NCBI GenBank assembly: GCA_012520375.1
Contig: JAAYOH010000096.1
Coordinates: forward strand, 1 to 41,798
DNA from: Clostridiales bacterium
Lineage (GTDB): Bacteria > Bacillota > Clostridia > Christensenellales > Aristaeellaceae
Direction: 5' to 3'
DNA length: 41,798 nucleotides
Position 1 is the stretch's first letter, and each line of letters starts with the position of its first letter. The position numbers and the translations under genes were made by a program. Below the pieces are notes generated by a model, which was not told the origin of the DNA, searched no databases, and saw only the letters and a program-made list of their open reading frames with translations. This document shows, piece after piece, positions 1 through 7,082 of the stretch.

Positions 1-120
1 AGAATCTTCGGTGGTATAGCCCTCGTCCCAAATGCGCTTGAGCATGTTCAGCGCATCATAGAAGTAATCCACATTGTAATCGGTGGTTTTCTCATTGGAA
101 TGGTCGTCTGCCCAGAACTG
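1..120 (-). pseudogene. Solute-binding protein fragment (ABC sugar importer type)
   Basis: Read on the minus strand from about 120 down to 1, one frame is open and protein-like. It contains QFWADDHSNEK, then VDYFYDALNMLKRIWDEGY. This resembles the interior of an extracellular solute-binding lipoprotein of the sugar ABC type, where a run like 'ALNMLKRIWDEGY' is typical. Upstream in that frame, just right of 121, a TGA stop appears (about 136-138), so the N-terminal part is missing. The C-terminal part lies beyond the left edge. The fragment abuts a different gene fragment on the opposite strand, so it is a remnant or an assembly junction. The family assignment rests on a 40-residue stretch and is tentative. 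Confidence 0.45.
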
Positions 121-590
121 TACTATACGATATCTTCAAGGAGCATTTTCAGTTGGTCAAGAAGGATATCTACTTCCTGAATAACTTCATGGGGCGATTC
201 AAAAACAACAAGGCTGAATATGCGAAGATGCAGTTTCTTGCCTACCAGGCCTATCAACAAGGCGACGAGAGTATGGCCAGGCTTTATGACAGCGCGGCGT
301 GGGAGCTATCCGAAATGGTTCGCGCGCTAATCCGCAATCTCCATTTTGGCGAACAGGAGCCCGTGCTGATTTCCTATTCAGGTGGATTGTTTAAAACCGG
401 CGAAACTATTTTGGCCCCGCTGAGAACGCATTTTTCATTACAGAACGTCAATTTGCTTGTCCCGGCATACGCGCCCAACGTCGGCGCAATCATCTACTCT
501 GCTCGCTCTTATCTGCCTACCGACTGGATTACGGCTATGGCAAATTCTCTGACGGCACTGCTGAATGCAGAAAAGACACAGGGGGAATAG
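121..590 (+). pseudogene. BadF/BadG-type (GlcNAc-kinase-like) ATPase, C-terminal fragment
   Basis: About 155 residues match the C-terminal half of the BadF/BadG/BcrA/BcrD ATPase superfamily, which includes N-acetylglucosamine kinases. The helix-rich stretch with GDESMARLYDSAAWEL is followed by the strand-turn SYSGGLFKTGE and the late motif PAYAPNVGAI. Protein-like sequence (YDIFKEHFQLVKKD) continues upstream of the TTG codon at 153 back to about 121. There it runs into the antisense solute-binding fragment. The N-terminal phosphate-binding half (about 150 residues) is absent, so an active kinase is not expected. It ends 3 bp before the next gene. It is either a real truncation or an assembly join at about 121. 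Confidence 0.7.
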
Positions 591-593
591 GAC

Positions 594-1676
594 GTGGATT
601 ATCGAATCATTGATGCGCACCTTCATCCTTCTAGTTCTTATAAGCCTGCCTGCATAGACAACATTGACCAGGTCTTTGAGATTATGGATGACAATGGGTT
701 GGATCGGATCTGTATGCAGAGCGTGACGATGTGGTACGACTGGACATTTCAACTTAACCCGCTTCTGTTGCTGATGAAGCTACTACGGCCGGGCCGGATT
801 TATGCTTTCGGAGGTATTCGCTTTCCCGATCCCTCTGAATCGGGAAAGCCCTTTGATTACGACAAACAGGCCAGGGATTTGATTGCCGTCGGATTCGACG
901 GTATTAAGCTCTTCGCCAAACCTACCGTCCGGCGCACCTTTGGCGAGTCTATTGATAACCCTGTCTTTGACAAGCTCTACACATGGCTAAACGACACGGG
1001 CACCCCCATAATGTACCACATTGCCGATCCAGAAACCTTCTGGGATGAGAACCTCATCCCAGAGAATTTCCGAGCCCGTGGATGGTATTACGGCGGCGGT
1101 TCCTATCCAAGCCAGCGGCAACTATTCGACGAAACCGAGGCTATGCTCGATCGTTATCCCAATCTGCATGTGATATTGCCTCATTTCTATTTCCACTCAG
1201 CCTCTTTGTCCCGCCTGGCGGCGCTTCTGGATCAGCATCCCCAACTGCGAATCGACTGCACGCCCGGCATCGAAATGTATTACAATTTCTCACAAAACAT
1301 CGAAGCTGCGAGGATGTTTTTCATTCGTTATTCAAACCGCATCCACTTTGGAACTGATAATTTTGGATGCGCCTTGGGTGACGAGCTGGATTATCTATCC
1401 GTAGCGAAGGAAACTATCAGATATGTACGCGACATGCTGGAAAACCGGAACGCCACTATCTATGGCGAGCCGCAAAACGGACTGGCCTTACCGGAGGATG
1501 TCCTGCGAAAGATCTACGCTGAGAACTTTCTCGATTATCTGGACGGCGATCCGAAGCTGGTATCGGTAAAAACTGCCATTGAGCTCACCCGCTCCTGCAT
1601 CGAAAGGGCCAGCATGACAGAGCCTGCGCACGATCAGCTGCAGTTCGTTCTGGCGAAAATGGAAGCATTAATCTGA
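594..1676 (+). CDS. Amidohydrolase family 2 (TIM-barrel metal-dependent hydrolase)
   Basis: A 360-residue amidohydrolase-2 protein (COG2159-like). The metal-binding HxH lies near the N-terminus (IIDAHLHP, H9 and H11). H142 is in a YHIADPETF strand, a further His in LPHFYFHS lies at 197-201, and the terminal Asp is in HFGTDNFG (D255). This ligand series fits a mononuclear metal hydrolase or decarboxylase. The family acts on varied small carboxylates and lactones, and the substrate cannot be read from sequence. The GTG start at 594 follows a GGGGGAATAGGA ribosome site inside the end of the previous fragment. Length is normal and the frame is intact. Codon use here is less GC-rich than in the genes beyond 5 kb. 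Confidence 0.85.
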   Translation: MDYRIIDAHLHPSSSYKPACIDNIDQVFEIMDDNGLDRICMQSVTMWYDWTFQLNPLLLLMKLLRPGRIYAFGGIRFPDPSESGKPFDYDKQARDLIAVGFDGIKLFAKPTVRRTFGESIDNPVFDKLYTWLNDTGTPIMYHIADPETFWDENLIPENFRARGWYYGGGSYPSQRQLFDETEAMLDRYPNLHVILPHFYFHSASLSRLAALLDQHPQLRIDCTPGIEMYYNFSQNIEAARMFFIRYSNRIHFGTDNFGCALGDELDYLSVAKETIRYVRDMLENRNATIYGEPQNGLALPEDVLRKIYAENFLDYLDGDPKLVSVKTAIELTRSCIERASMTEPAHDQLQFVLAKMEALI

Positions 1677-1709
1677 TAACCTATTACAATCCGGAAGGGA
1701 CTGATCCAC

Positions 1710-2252
1710 ATGCTTAAGCTACTCTGGGATCTTTACCGTATTTTTTTTGGCATGGGCGCGATAACCTTTGGCGGCGGGTATGCGATGTTGCCCTTGCTAC
1801 AGCGTACCGTCGTCCAGAAATACGGCTGGACCACCGACGAAGAACTGCTGGACTATTATGCCATTGGGCAATGCACGCCCGGTATTATCGCGGTCAATAC
1901 CGCCACGTTTGTCGGCTATAAACAGGGAGGTGCTCTAGGCGGCATCATTGCCACACTGGGCATTATCTCCCCGGCTCTGATTATCATCACCGCCATCGCG
2001 GCCCTGCTGCGCAATTTCATGGATGTTGTCTGGGTGCAGCACGCCTTCGCTGGCATACGAATTGCTGTCTCGGCGTTAATTGTCTCCACATTGATCGGCA
2101 TGATTCGCAAGAACGTCCGTTCCTGGCTACAGATTGTGCTGTGTCTGTCGGCATTTATCCTGGTGGCGTTCTTCAAGACGCCCGTCACCTACATCGTGCT
2201 CGCAACGGCCCTACTCGGCATTATGACATATAAGGAGGAATCGGCCAAATGA
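1710..2252 (+). CDS. Chromate transporter (CHR) family, first half-size subunit
   Basis: A 180-residue hydrophobic protein with CHR-family signatures. The FGGGYAMLPLLQR loop sits near the N-terminus, CTPGIIAVNTATFVGY follows at about 54-70, and several membrane segments fill the C-terminal half. Single-domain CHR proteins in Gram-positive bacteria usually occur as adjacent pairs that together equal one long ChrA, and that is the case here. Its last four bases (ATGA) overlap the start of the second subunit, implying translational coupling. Substrate is uncertain: the family is named for chromate, but many members in anaerobes have no demonstrated chromate role. Confidence 0.88.
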   Translation: MLKLLWDLYRIFFGMGAITFGGGYAMLPLLQRTVVQKYGWTTDEELLDYYAIGQCTPGIIAVNTATFVGYKQGGALGGIIATLGIISPALIIITAIAALLRNFMDVVWVQHAFAGIRIAVSALIVSTLIGMIRKNVRSWLQIVLCLSAFILVAFFKTPVTYIVLATALLGIMTYKEESAK

Positions 2253-2827
2253 GCACACTGCTGACATTATGCCTGGAATTTTTCCGCACTGGCCTGCTGG
2301 CTGTCGGCGGCGGGCTGGCCACCCTGCCCTTCCTAAATGAAATGTCCATGAGTCATCCAACCTGGTTCGATACGCAGATGCTCTCCAATATGATCGCCGT
2401 TTCCGAATCTACGCCCGGTCCAATCGGCATTAACATGGCAACATATGTGGGTTTCACCGTTGCGGGGGTTCCCGGTGCGCTATGCGCCACGCTGTCGCTG
2501 GTGCTTCCGTCGATCGTGGTTATCACCATTGTGGCGCGTATCCTCCAGCAGTTCAAGGAGAACAGGATTGTGAAGAGTATGTTTTCCGGGCTGAGGCCCG
2601 CCGTGACGGGCCTGATTGCCGCGGCAGCCTATTCAGTCATCCAGCTTTCGCTGTTTCACAGCTTCAGCCTGTCCGGCTTTACACAGTTCTTTGGCGGCAT
2701 AGCATGGCTAAATGCCGCTATCTTCACATGTACGTTGTTCTTTATTCGATGGAAAAAAACGGCTAAGCTGCATCCTATCGCCTTTATCGGCATATGTGCG
2801 CTGCTGGGCATTTTGTTTAAGCTATAA
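2249..2827 (+). CDS. Chromate transporter (CHR) family, second half-size subunit
   Basis: A 192-residue membrane protein, homologous to its upstream neighbour. The paired signatures are VGGGLATLPFLNEM near residue 20 and STPGPIGINMATYVGF near 54-69. Long hydrophobic stretches follow to the C-terminus. The start overlaps the first subunit's stop in an ATGA, with a GGAGGA ribosome site just upstream inside that gene. Together they form the usual heterodimeric short-chain CHR pair. The gene ends in a roughly 75-bp convergent gap with the frlD-like gene, in which I see no clear terminator. Confidence 0.88.
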   Translation: MSTLLTLCLEFFRTGLLAVGGGLATLPFLNEMSMSHPTWFDTQMLSNMIAVSESTPGPIGINMATYVGFTVAGVPGALCATLSLVLPSIVVITIVARILQQFKENRIVKSMFSGLRPAVTGLIAAAAYSVIQLSLFHSFSLSGFTQFFGGIAWLNAAIFTCTLFFIRWKKTAKLHPIAFIGICALLGILFKL

Positions 2828-2903
2828 GTAACCACGGTAACAACTTCGAAGCATTCATGCCAGGACATTGGGCTTAGGGGTTGCCTTTCATAACCGGACC
2901 GGA

Positions 2904-3773
2904 TTATTGTTTATTGACCGTGGGGAGTTCTACCTTATAGCCAAAGCCGCCTTCACGTAGGCAGTTTTTCGCTGCCTGCTGTGCGCCAGCCTTAAGTGCA
3001 CGGTACAGTGTCTTCCCCGCCATCGGACACCCTTTTCTCCATCCGGAAAGCCATAGTCGGCACACAAAGCCTGCCAGAAACGCGTCACCGGCCCCCATGG
3101 TGTCAATCGCGTCTACTGGCTCCGGCAGGCAATGCACTATTTCACTTCCATTAGATATAAACTGGCCTGCGCAGCCCATGGTCGCCAGCACATGGACGAT
3201 TCCCCGCCGGTGCAGCGGTGCGCAGAAATCCCGAAATTCCGATTTATCCATCCCCGTGCAGGAAAACATCGCCAAGTCGATGCCGTGACAGACTACATCA
3301 TAGTATTCAGCGGTTCGGTATTTCTCCTTTTCCCCAAAGTCATACGCAAACACCGGCGGCAACTGTTCAACCACGGCAAGACATTCGGGCATTTTGGCGT
3401 TGCAGCTGGATACCACTATGTCGGCGAGCGCCAGGCCTTCCATCTGCGCAGCATTCAGCGTCGGAGGCCCAGCCCAGGTTTCCCCGATCACTACATCGAT
3501 ATACCGGCGTTCGCCGTCGATCAAATCGTATCGGCAAACTTTTGTGGTTCTACCTGGTAAGAAAGGACTTCGATCTCGGCGGATCCCCCGGCTGTCAAGC
3601 GCGTTGCAGATAATCCGCGTCATGTCATCGGAGCCCATACTACCCATATACTCCGCATCAGCGCCGAACTCGGCGGCATTTACCGCGACATTTACCGCGT
3701 TGCCACCCGCAAAGGCTTCGCCCGTATTGCGATAATAATCTATACAATTATCGCCCAAAGCAATCAATTTCAT
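2904..3773 (-). CDS. frlD: PfkB-family sugar kinase, fructoselysine 6-kinase-like
   Basis: A 289-residue ribokinase/PfkB-fold kinase. The N-terminus (LIALGDNCIDYY, then FAGGNAVNVAVNAAEFGA) follows the pattern of E. coli FrlD. The C-terminal anion hole and catalytic base are intact in DTMGAGDAFLAGF. FrlD phosphorylates fructoselysine to fructoselysine 6-phosphate in Amadori-product catabolism. The gene follows the deglycase-like SIS gene with a single base between them, so the kinase and the next enzyme of that pathway share a transcript. Specificity for fructoselysine rather than another fructosamine (for example fructoseasparagine or psicoselysine) is inferred from this pairing and from N-terminal similarity. 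Confidence 0.72.
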   Translation of the reverse strand: MKLIALGDNCIDYYRNTGEAFAGGNAVNVAVNAAEFGADAEYMGSMGSDDMTRIICNALDSRGIRRDRSPFLPGRTTKVCRYDLIDGERRYIDVVIGETWAGPPTLNAAQMEGLALADIVVSSCNAKMPECLAVVEQLPPVFAYDFGEKEKYRTAEYYDVVCHGIDLAMFSCTGMDKSEFRDFCAPLHRRGIVHVLATMGCAGQFISNGSEIVHCLPEPVDAIDTMGAGDAFLAGFVCRLWLSGWRKGCPMAGKTLYRALKAGAQQAAKNCLREGGFGYKVELPTVNKQ

Positions 3774-3774
3774 A

Positions 3775-4779
3775 TTAATACCGCTCTTTCCGGTAATAAC
3801 GACGGGTATCCAACGGATGTCCGGTAATAACCTCCATATTCCTACTGATGCGCTGAAGCACGGCTGCCATTACCACGGGACAGAGCCACGTCCTGAATTC
3901 ATCACTGATGCCCGGCAAATCATAATCGGCCGTATCAAAACAGGTCAGCTTTCTAGTATGATGACTAGCAAACTTCTTCACCCGTTCGTCCATGAAACGG
4001 GTCGGACCTTCGGTAAGTAGCAGCGTTAAGCACACATCGTCTTCAAGCAATTCTAACGTGCCATGAAAGAACTCCGGGCTGGATACGCTCTTGGTGCGAA
4101 TCCACAGGCTTTCCTCCAGTACGCACATGCTGAAGGAATAAGCCGTTGGCCAAAGATCACCTGATCCGACCCAGATATTGTAGGGTTCCCTGCAATAATC
4201 CATCGCATACTGGCGGCACTTGGCATCTGCCTGTTTGCGAACTTGGGCCAGCGCATATCCCAGTCCTTTCAGTTCATCGGCGAAGCGCTGATAGGCATCG
4301 AAACAGCCATGATTGTATAATATGCGCCCGATCAACAGATAATAGGCAAGTTCCTGGGGCCTGCCTTCGCGGTAAACGATCGTATCATCGCTGATCATCT
4401 CAAGCGCGGAATCCGGTTTGCCTACGAGCGAAAACAAGTGAATACCCTGCTGTTTCAGCCATCTAGCTGCTTCCAGCGTTTCTCCAGTATCGCCGGATTT
4501 TGAAGTTAAAAATGCCACTGTGTGCTCCGTTATCCGATTGCAATCACCGGTTATCAAATCTGCCGATAGGATGCTTTCTACTGGCAACCTGGAATGATGG
4601 CGAATATAATACGCAAACGGTTCCAGCATCGAATGTGATCCTCCGCTGGATGTAAACAGCAAGAGATCGAAGCCCTTTTCACATATGGAATCCGCTATTG
4701 ATTCGATCTTGCCGCGTTGTGAGTAAATAATTTCGCTATTGCGGATAATTGCCTGTTCATCGAAGTTTACCATTTCCAT
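3775..4779 (-). CDS. frlB: SIS-domain fructosamine 6-phosphate deglycase (FrlB-like)
   Basis: A 334-residue protein with two SIS (sugar isomerase) domains. The N-terminal domain carries TSSGGSHSM and TSKSGDTGETLEA, typical sugar-phosphate-binding serine-rich loops. The C-terminal part has SSPEFFHGTLELLEDD and the ending HPLDTRRYYRKERY. The same order (EFRHGPLEI and a terminal DERRYY) occurs in E. coli FrlB. FrlB splits fructoselysine 6-phosphate into lysine and glucose 6-phosphate. The start at 4779 is preceded by a weak AGGG ribosome site; a second Met lies two codons in. A 150-nt leader runs from a perfect promoter and holds a hairpin. No Amadori-compound transporter is adjacent. Confidence 0.72.
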   Translation of the reverse strand: MEMVNFDEQAIIRNSEIIYSQRGKIESIADSICEKGFDLLLFTSSGGSHSMLEPFAYYIRHHSRLPVESILSADLITGDCNRITEHTVAFLTSKSGDTGETLEAARWLKQQGIHLFSLVGKPDSALEMISDDTIVYREGRPQELAYYLLIGRILYNHGCFDAYQRFADELKGLGYALAQVRKQADAKCRQYAMDYCREPYNIWVGSGDLWPTAYSFSMCVLEESLWIRTKSVSSPEFFHGTLELLEDDVCLTLLLTEGPTRFMDERVKKFASHHTRKLTCFDTADYDLPGISDEFRTWLCPVVMAAVLQRISRNMEVITGHPLDTRRYYRKERY

Positions 4780-4886
4780 AATGCTACCCTACTTTACTCT
4801 TTCACTTATCCATAAGCTGTCGATACGATATACACGACTTCCTGCTGCATCCCTAAACTGCGCCTTCTGGCTTTTCCGCCGCCAAT

Positions 4887-4915
4887 CCATTGTTCCCCGG
4901 CGCGGGGAGCAATGG
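4887..4915. promoter_or_regulatory. 29-bp hairpin/palindrome in the frlB leader
   Basis: The arms CCATTGTTCCCCG (4887-4899) and CGGGGAGCAATGG (4903-4915) are complementary at 12 of 13 positions around the 3-base loop GCG. It begins about 14 nt downstream of the predicted leftward start site (about 4929). Neither side has an adjoining T-run, so it is not a standard terminator. A repressor operator just inside the transcript, or a 5' mRNA-stabilising hairpin, would fit the position. Confidence 0.6.
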
Positions 4916-4935
4916 AAAATCTCCCTTGCACTTTT

Positions 4936-4964
4936 ATTATAATAATAAAAAAAAAATTTGTCAA
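4936..4964 (-). promoter_or_regulatory. Consensus sigma-70/A promoter for the frlB-frlD transcript
   Basis: On the minus strand there is TTGACA (4959-4964), a 17-bp spacer rich in A/T, and TATAAT (4936-4941). Both hexamers match consensus perfectly with ideal spacing. The predicted start is near 4929, which leaves a leader of about 150 nt before frlB. The spacer contains a run of ten or more A residues on the plus strand. A promoter this strong for a catabolic pair suggests control by repression. Confidence 0.85.
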
Positions 4965-5023
4965 CAAGCGTTCTTCACAAAACCGCATGGGTAATTGTAC
5001 TTGCCCAAAATATCGCCGTTGTG

Positions 5024-5052
5024 TTGACAAATCACACAAAAACACCTATAAT
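5024..5052 (+). promoter_or_regulatory. Consensus sigma-70/A promoter for the ABC-importer operon
   Basis: TTGACA (5024-5029), a 17-bp spacer and TATAAT (5047-5052) form a perfect promoter. It lies back to back with the frl promoter, with 59 bp between the two -35 boxes. The start site should be near 5059. TGTGT (5020-5024) and ACACA (5034-5038) flank the -35 box as a short inverted repeat that could be an operator. The leader (5059-5147) contains CCGGA/TCCGG arms (5093-5097, 5114-5118) followed by TATTTTT, a weak candidate attenuator. Confidence 0.85.
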
Positions 5053-5147
5053 AGCAAACAAGTATTGTAAATGCTGGCAATCGGATTGGATTCCGGAGGA
5101 CTTGCCGCCGGGGTCCGGTATTTTTGGAGATCGGGAGGGCATACGTC

Positions 5148-5552
5148 ATGAAGAAGGCTTGCATTCCGCGGGAGGAGCTCGTGCAGCGCATCGTCAGCGT
5201 TCGCCAAAAGATGGCGAAGCAGGATCTGGATGCGCTGTTTGTCTGCGGAGACAAGCACCGCAAAGAGAATTTGCGCTGTGTTGCCAATTCCTGGCCAATC
5301 TTCGGGCTGGGGACCCCATGAAAAGCTTTGTGCGGGCGGTGCGGGATCATTTCCATGCGGCGGGTCTTTTTGGGTACGACGTGTATCCGCCCCTCGACAG
5401 CATCGGCTGCCCGCGGCCTAAACCGCATCGAAGAGGGCTTCGTCATCACCGGGGACGGCGCCCAGCCCCTGTCCCCCTTCGTGCGTTCCTGCTGCGGGAA
5501 CCGGATCGCCCGGGGGCGGAAAAGCATAATTCCCTGCAAACGAGGAGGATGA
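5148..5552 (+). pseudogene. Decayed M24 (creatinase/Xaa-Pro peptidase-type) gene
   Basis: A GGGAGGG ribosome site precedes ATG 5148. The frame then reads an M24 N-terminal domain start (IPREELVQRIVSVRQKMAKQ, then DLDALFVCGDKH) similar to the intact M24 gene at 11383. It stops at about 5321. Protein-like sequence resumes in another frame at about 5300-5415 (MKSFVRAVRDHF, then GYDVYPPLDSIGC). It returns to the first frame at 5420-5552 with LNRIEEGFVITGDGAQPLSPF, which matches the classic M24 C-terminal end pattern RIEDtvlVTxdGaexLTPF. The middle of the gene (over 200 residues) is missing and two frame changes are present, so it is a pseudogene. It is the first cistron after a strong promoter. 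Confidence 0.65.
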
Positions 5553-5555
5553 GCA

Positions 5556-7064
5556 ATGGAAAACGACGCCATTCTTGTTCTGGATAAGATCAACAAAAGT
5601 TTTCCCGGCGTGCATGCCCTCAAGGACATGAGTTTTTCTGTCCGCAGAGGTGAGGTGCATGCCATCTGCGGAGAAAACGGCGCGGGCAAGTCCACCCTGA
5701 TGAAGGTGGTCACAGGGGTGTATCACCAGGACTCCGGAGACATCTATGTCAACGGAAAAAAGGTGGACATCAAAAGCCCCAACGACGCCTTTGACCAGGG
5801 CATTGCCATCATGTACCAGGAGACCTCCCTGTTCAACGAAATGACCATCCTGGAGAACATGTTCCTGAACCACGAGATCACAAGACAGGTGGGCCCCCTG
5901 AAGGTGCTGGACTACCGGACCATGGAAAAGCGGGTCAACGCCATCTTCGAGAAGATGAACGTGCGGCTGGATCTTCATGCCAAGGTCAAGGATATCGGCA
6001 TGGCTGCCAAACAACTGGTGGAGATCGCCAAGGCCCTCACCTTCCACTCCAAGATCCTGATCATGGACGAGCCCACGGCGTCCCTGACCGACCGGGAAGT
6101 GGTGGCCTTGTTCGAGATCATCCGCAACCTCAAGGCGGATGGCGTGTCCATCGTGTACATCTCCCACCGCCTGGACGAGATCTTTGAGATCTGCGACCGG
6201 GTGACGGTCATCCGGGACGGGGAGTTCATCTCCCTCCGGGAGGTTTCCGATACCAACAAGGCCAGCCTGGTGGCGGACATGGTGGGGCGCGAAGTCACCT
6301 CCTATTACCCCAAGAAGAAGATCGACATCGGCGAGGTCGTCATGGAACTGGACAATGTGTGCCAGGGGGGGCTGCTGCACAACTGCAGCCTCAATGTGCG
6401 CCGGAGAGAAATCGTTGGGCTGAGCGGCCTGGCGGGCGCGGGGCGCACCGAACTGGCCCAGGCCGTGTGCGGCATCACCAAGGCGGACTCCGGAACGATC
6501 CGCATCGAGGGGAAGGAGCGGCAGATCGGCTCCTACCGGGAGGCCATGCAGGAGGGCATGGTGTATGTGTCCGAGGACCGGGCCAAGTACGGCCTGGTGC
6601 TGGGTATGGACATCAAGAAAAACATCACCCTGCCCCAGCTCCACCGCATAGCCAGGAACAACATGATCGACTTCCATGCCGAAGCCGAAATGGGGGAAAA
6701 GGCAGTGCGGGACTTTGACATCAAGGCCCCCGGCGCCGATTTCGTGGTGGAAAACCTTTCCGGCGGCAACCAGCAAAAGGTTTCCGTGGCCCGGGCTACG
6801 GCGTTGAAACCCAAGATCATGATCCTGGACGAACCCACCCGGGGCGTGGACGTGGGCGCCAAAGCCGAGATCTATCGAATCGTCGGGGAACTGGTGGAGC
6901 AGGGACTCTCCATCCTGATGATCTCCTCGGAATTGCCGGAGCTTCTGGGCATGTGCGACCGCATCTACGTGATGAACGCCGGAAGCATCGTGGGTGAATT
7001 TGACCGCGAAAACGCGACGCAGGAGGGCATCCTGAAGGTTGCCCTGAATGCTGCCGACGAATAG
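5556..7064 (+). CDS. Sugar-type ABC importer ATPase (RbsA/LsrA/RhaT family, two ABC domains)
   Basis: A 502-residue tandem ATPase of the CUT2 class. Domain 1 has Walker A GENGAGKST (39-47) and Walker B ILIMDEPTASL. Domain 2 has the degenerate Walker A typical of the class (GLAGAGRTEL), signature LSGGNQQKVSVARA near residue 400, and Walker B IMILDEPTRGVDVG. CUT2 ATPases power ribose, rhamnose, autoinducer-2 and similar importers with one two-domain subunit. The ATG at 5556 has an ideal AGGAGG site. It is followed after 18 bp by the first permease. The gene is intact and of normal length. Substrate is unknown, but the binding protein downstream resembles LsrB/RhaS more than RbsB. Confidence 0.93.
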   Translation: MENDAILVLDKINKSFPGVHALKDMSFSVRRGEVHAICGENGAGKSTLMKVVTGVYHQDSGDIYVNGKKVDIKSPNDAFDQGIAIMYQETSLFNEMTILENMFLNHEITRQVGPLKVLDYRTMEKRVNAIFEKMNVRLDLHAKVKDIGMAAKQLVEIAKALTFHSKILIMDEPTASLTDREVVALFEIIRNLKADGVSIVYISHRLDEIFEICDRVTVIRDGEFISLREVSDTNKASLVADMVGREVTSYYPKKKIDIGEVVMELDNVCQGGLLHNCSLNVRRREIVGLSGLAGAGRTELAQAVCGITKADSGTIRIEGKERQIGSYREAMQEGMVYVSEDRAKYGLVLGMDIKKNITLPQLHRIARNNMIDFHAEAEMGEKAVRDFDIKAPGADFVVENLSGGNQQKVSVARATALKPKIMILDEPTRGVDVGAKAEIYRIVGELVEQGLSILMISSELPELLGMCDRIYVMNAGSIVGEFDRENATQEGILKVALNAADE

Positions 7065-7082
7065 AAAGCGGGTGCAGAAGAT

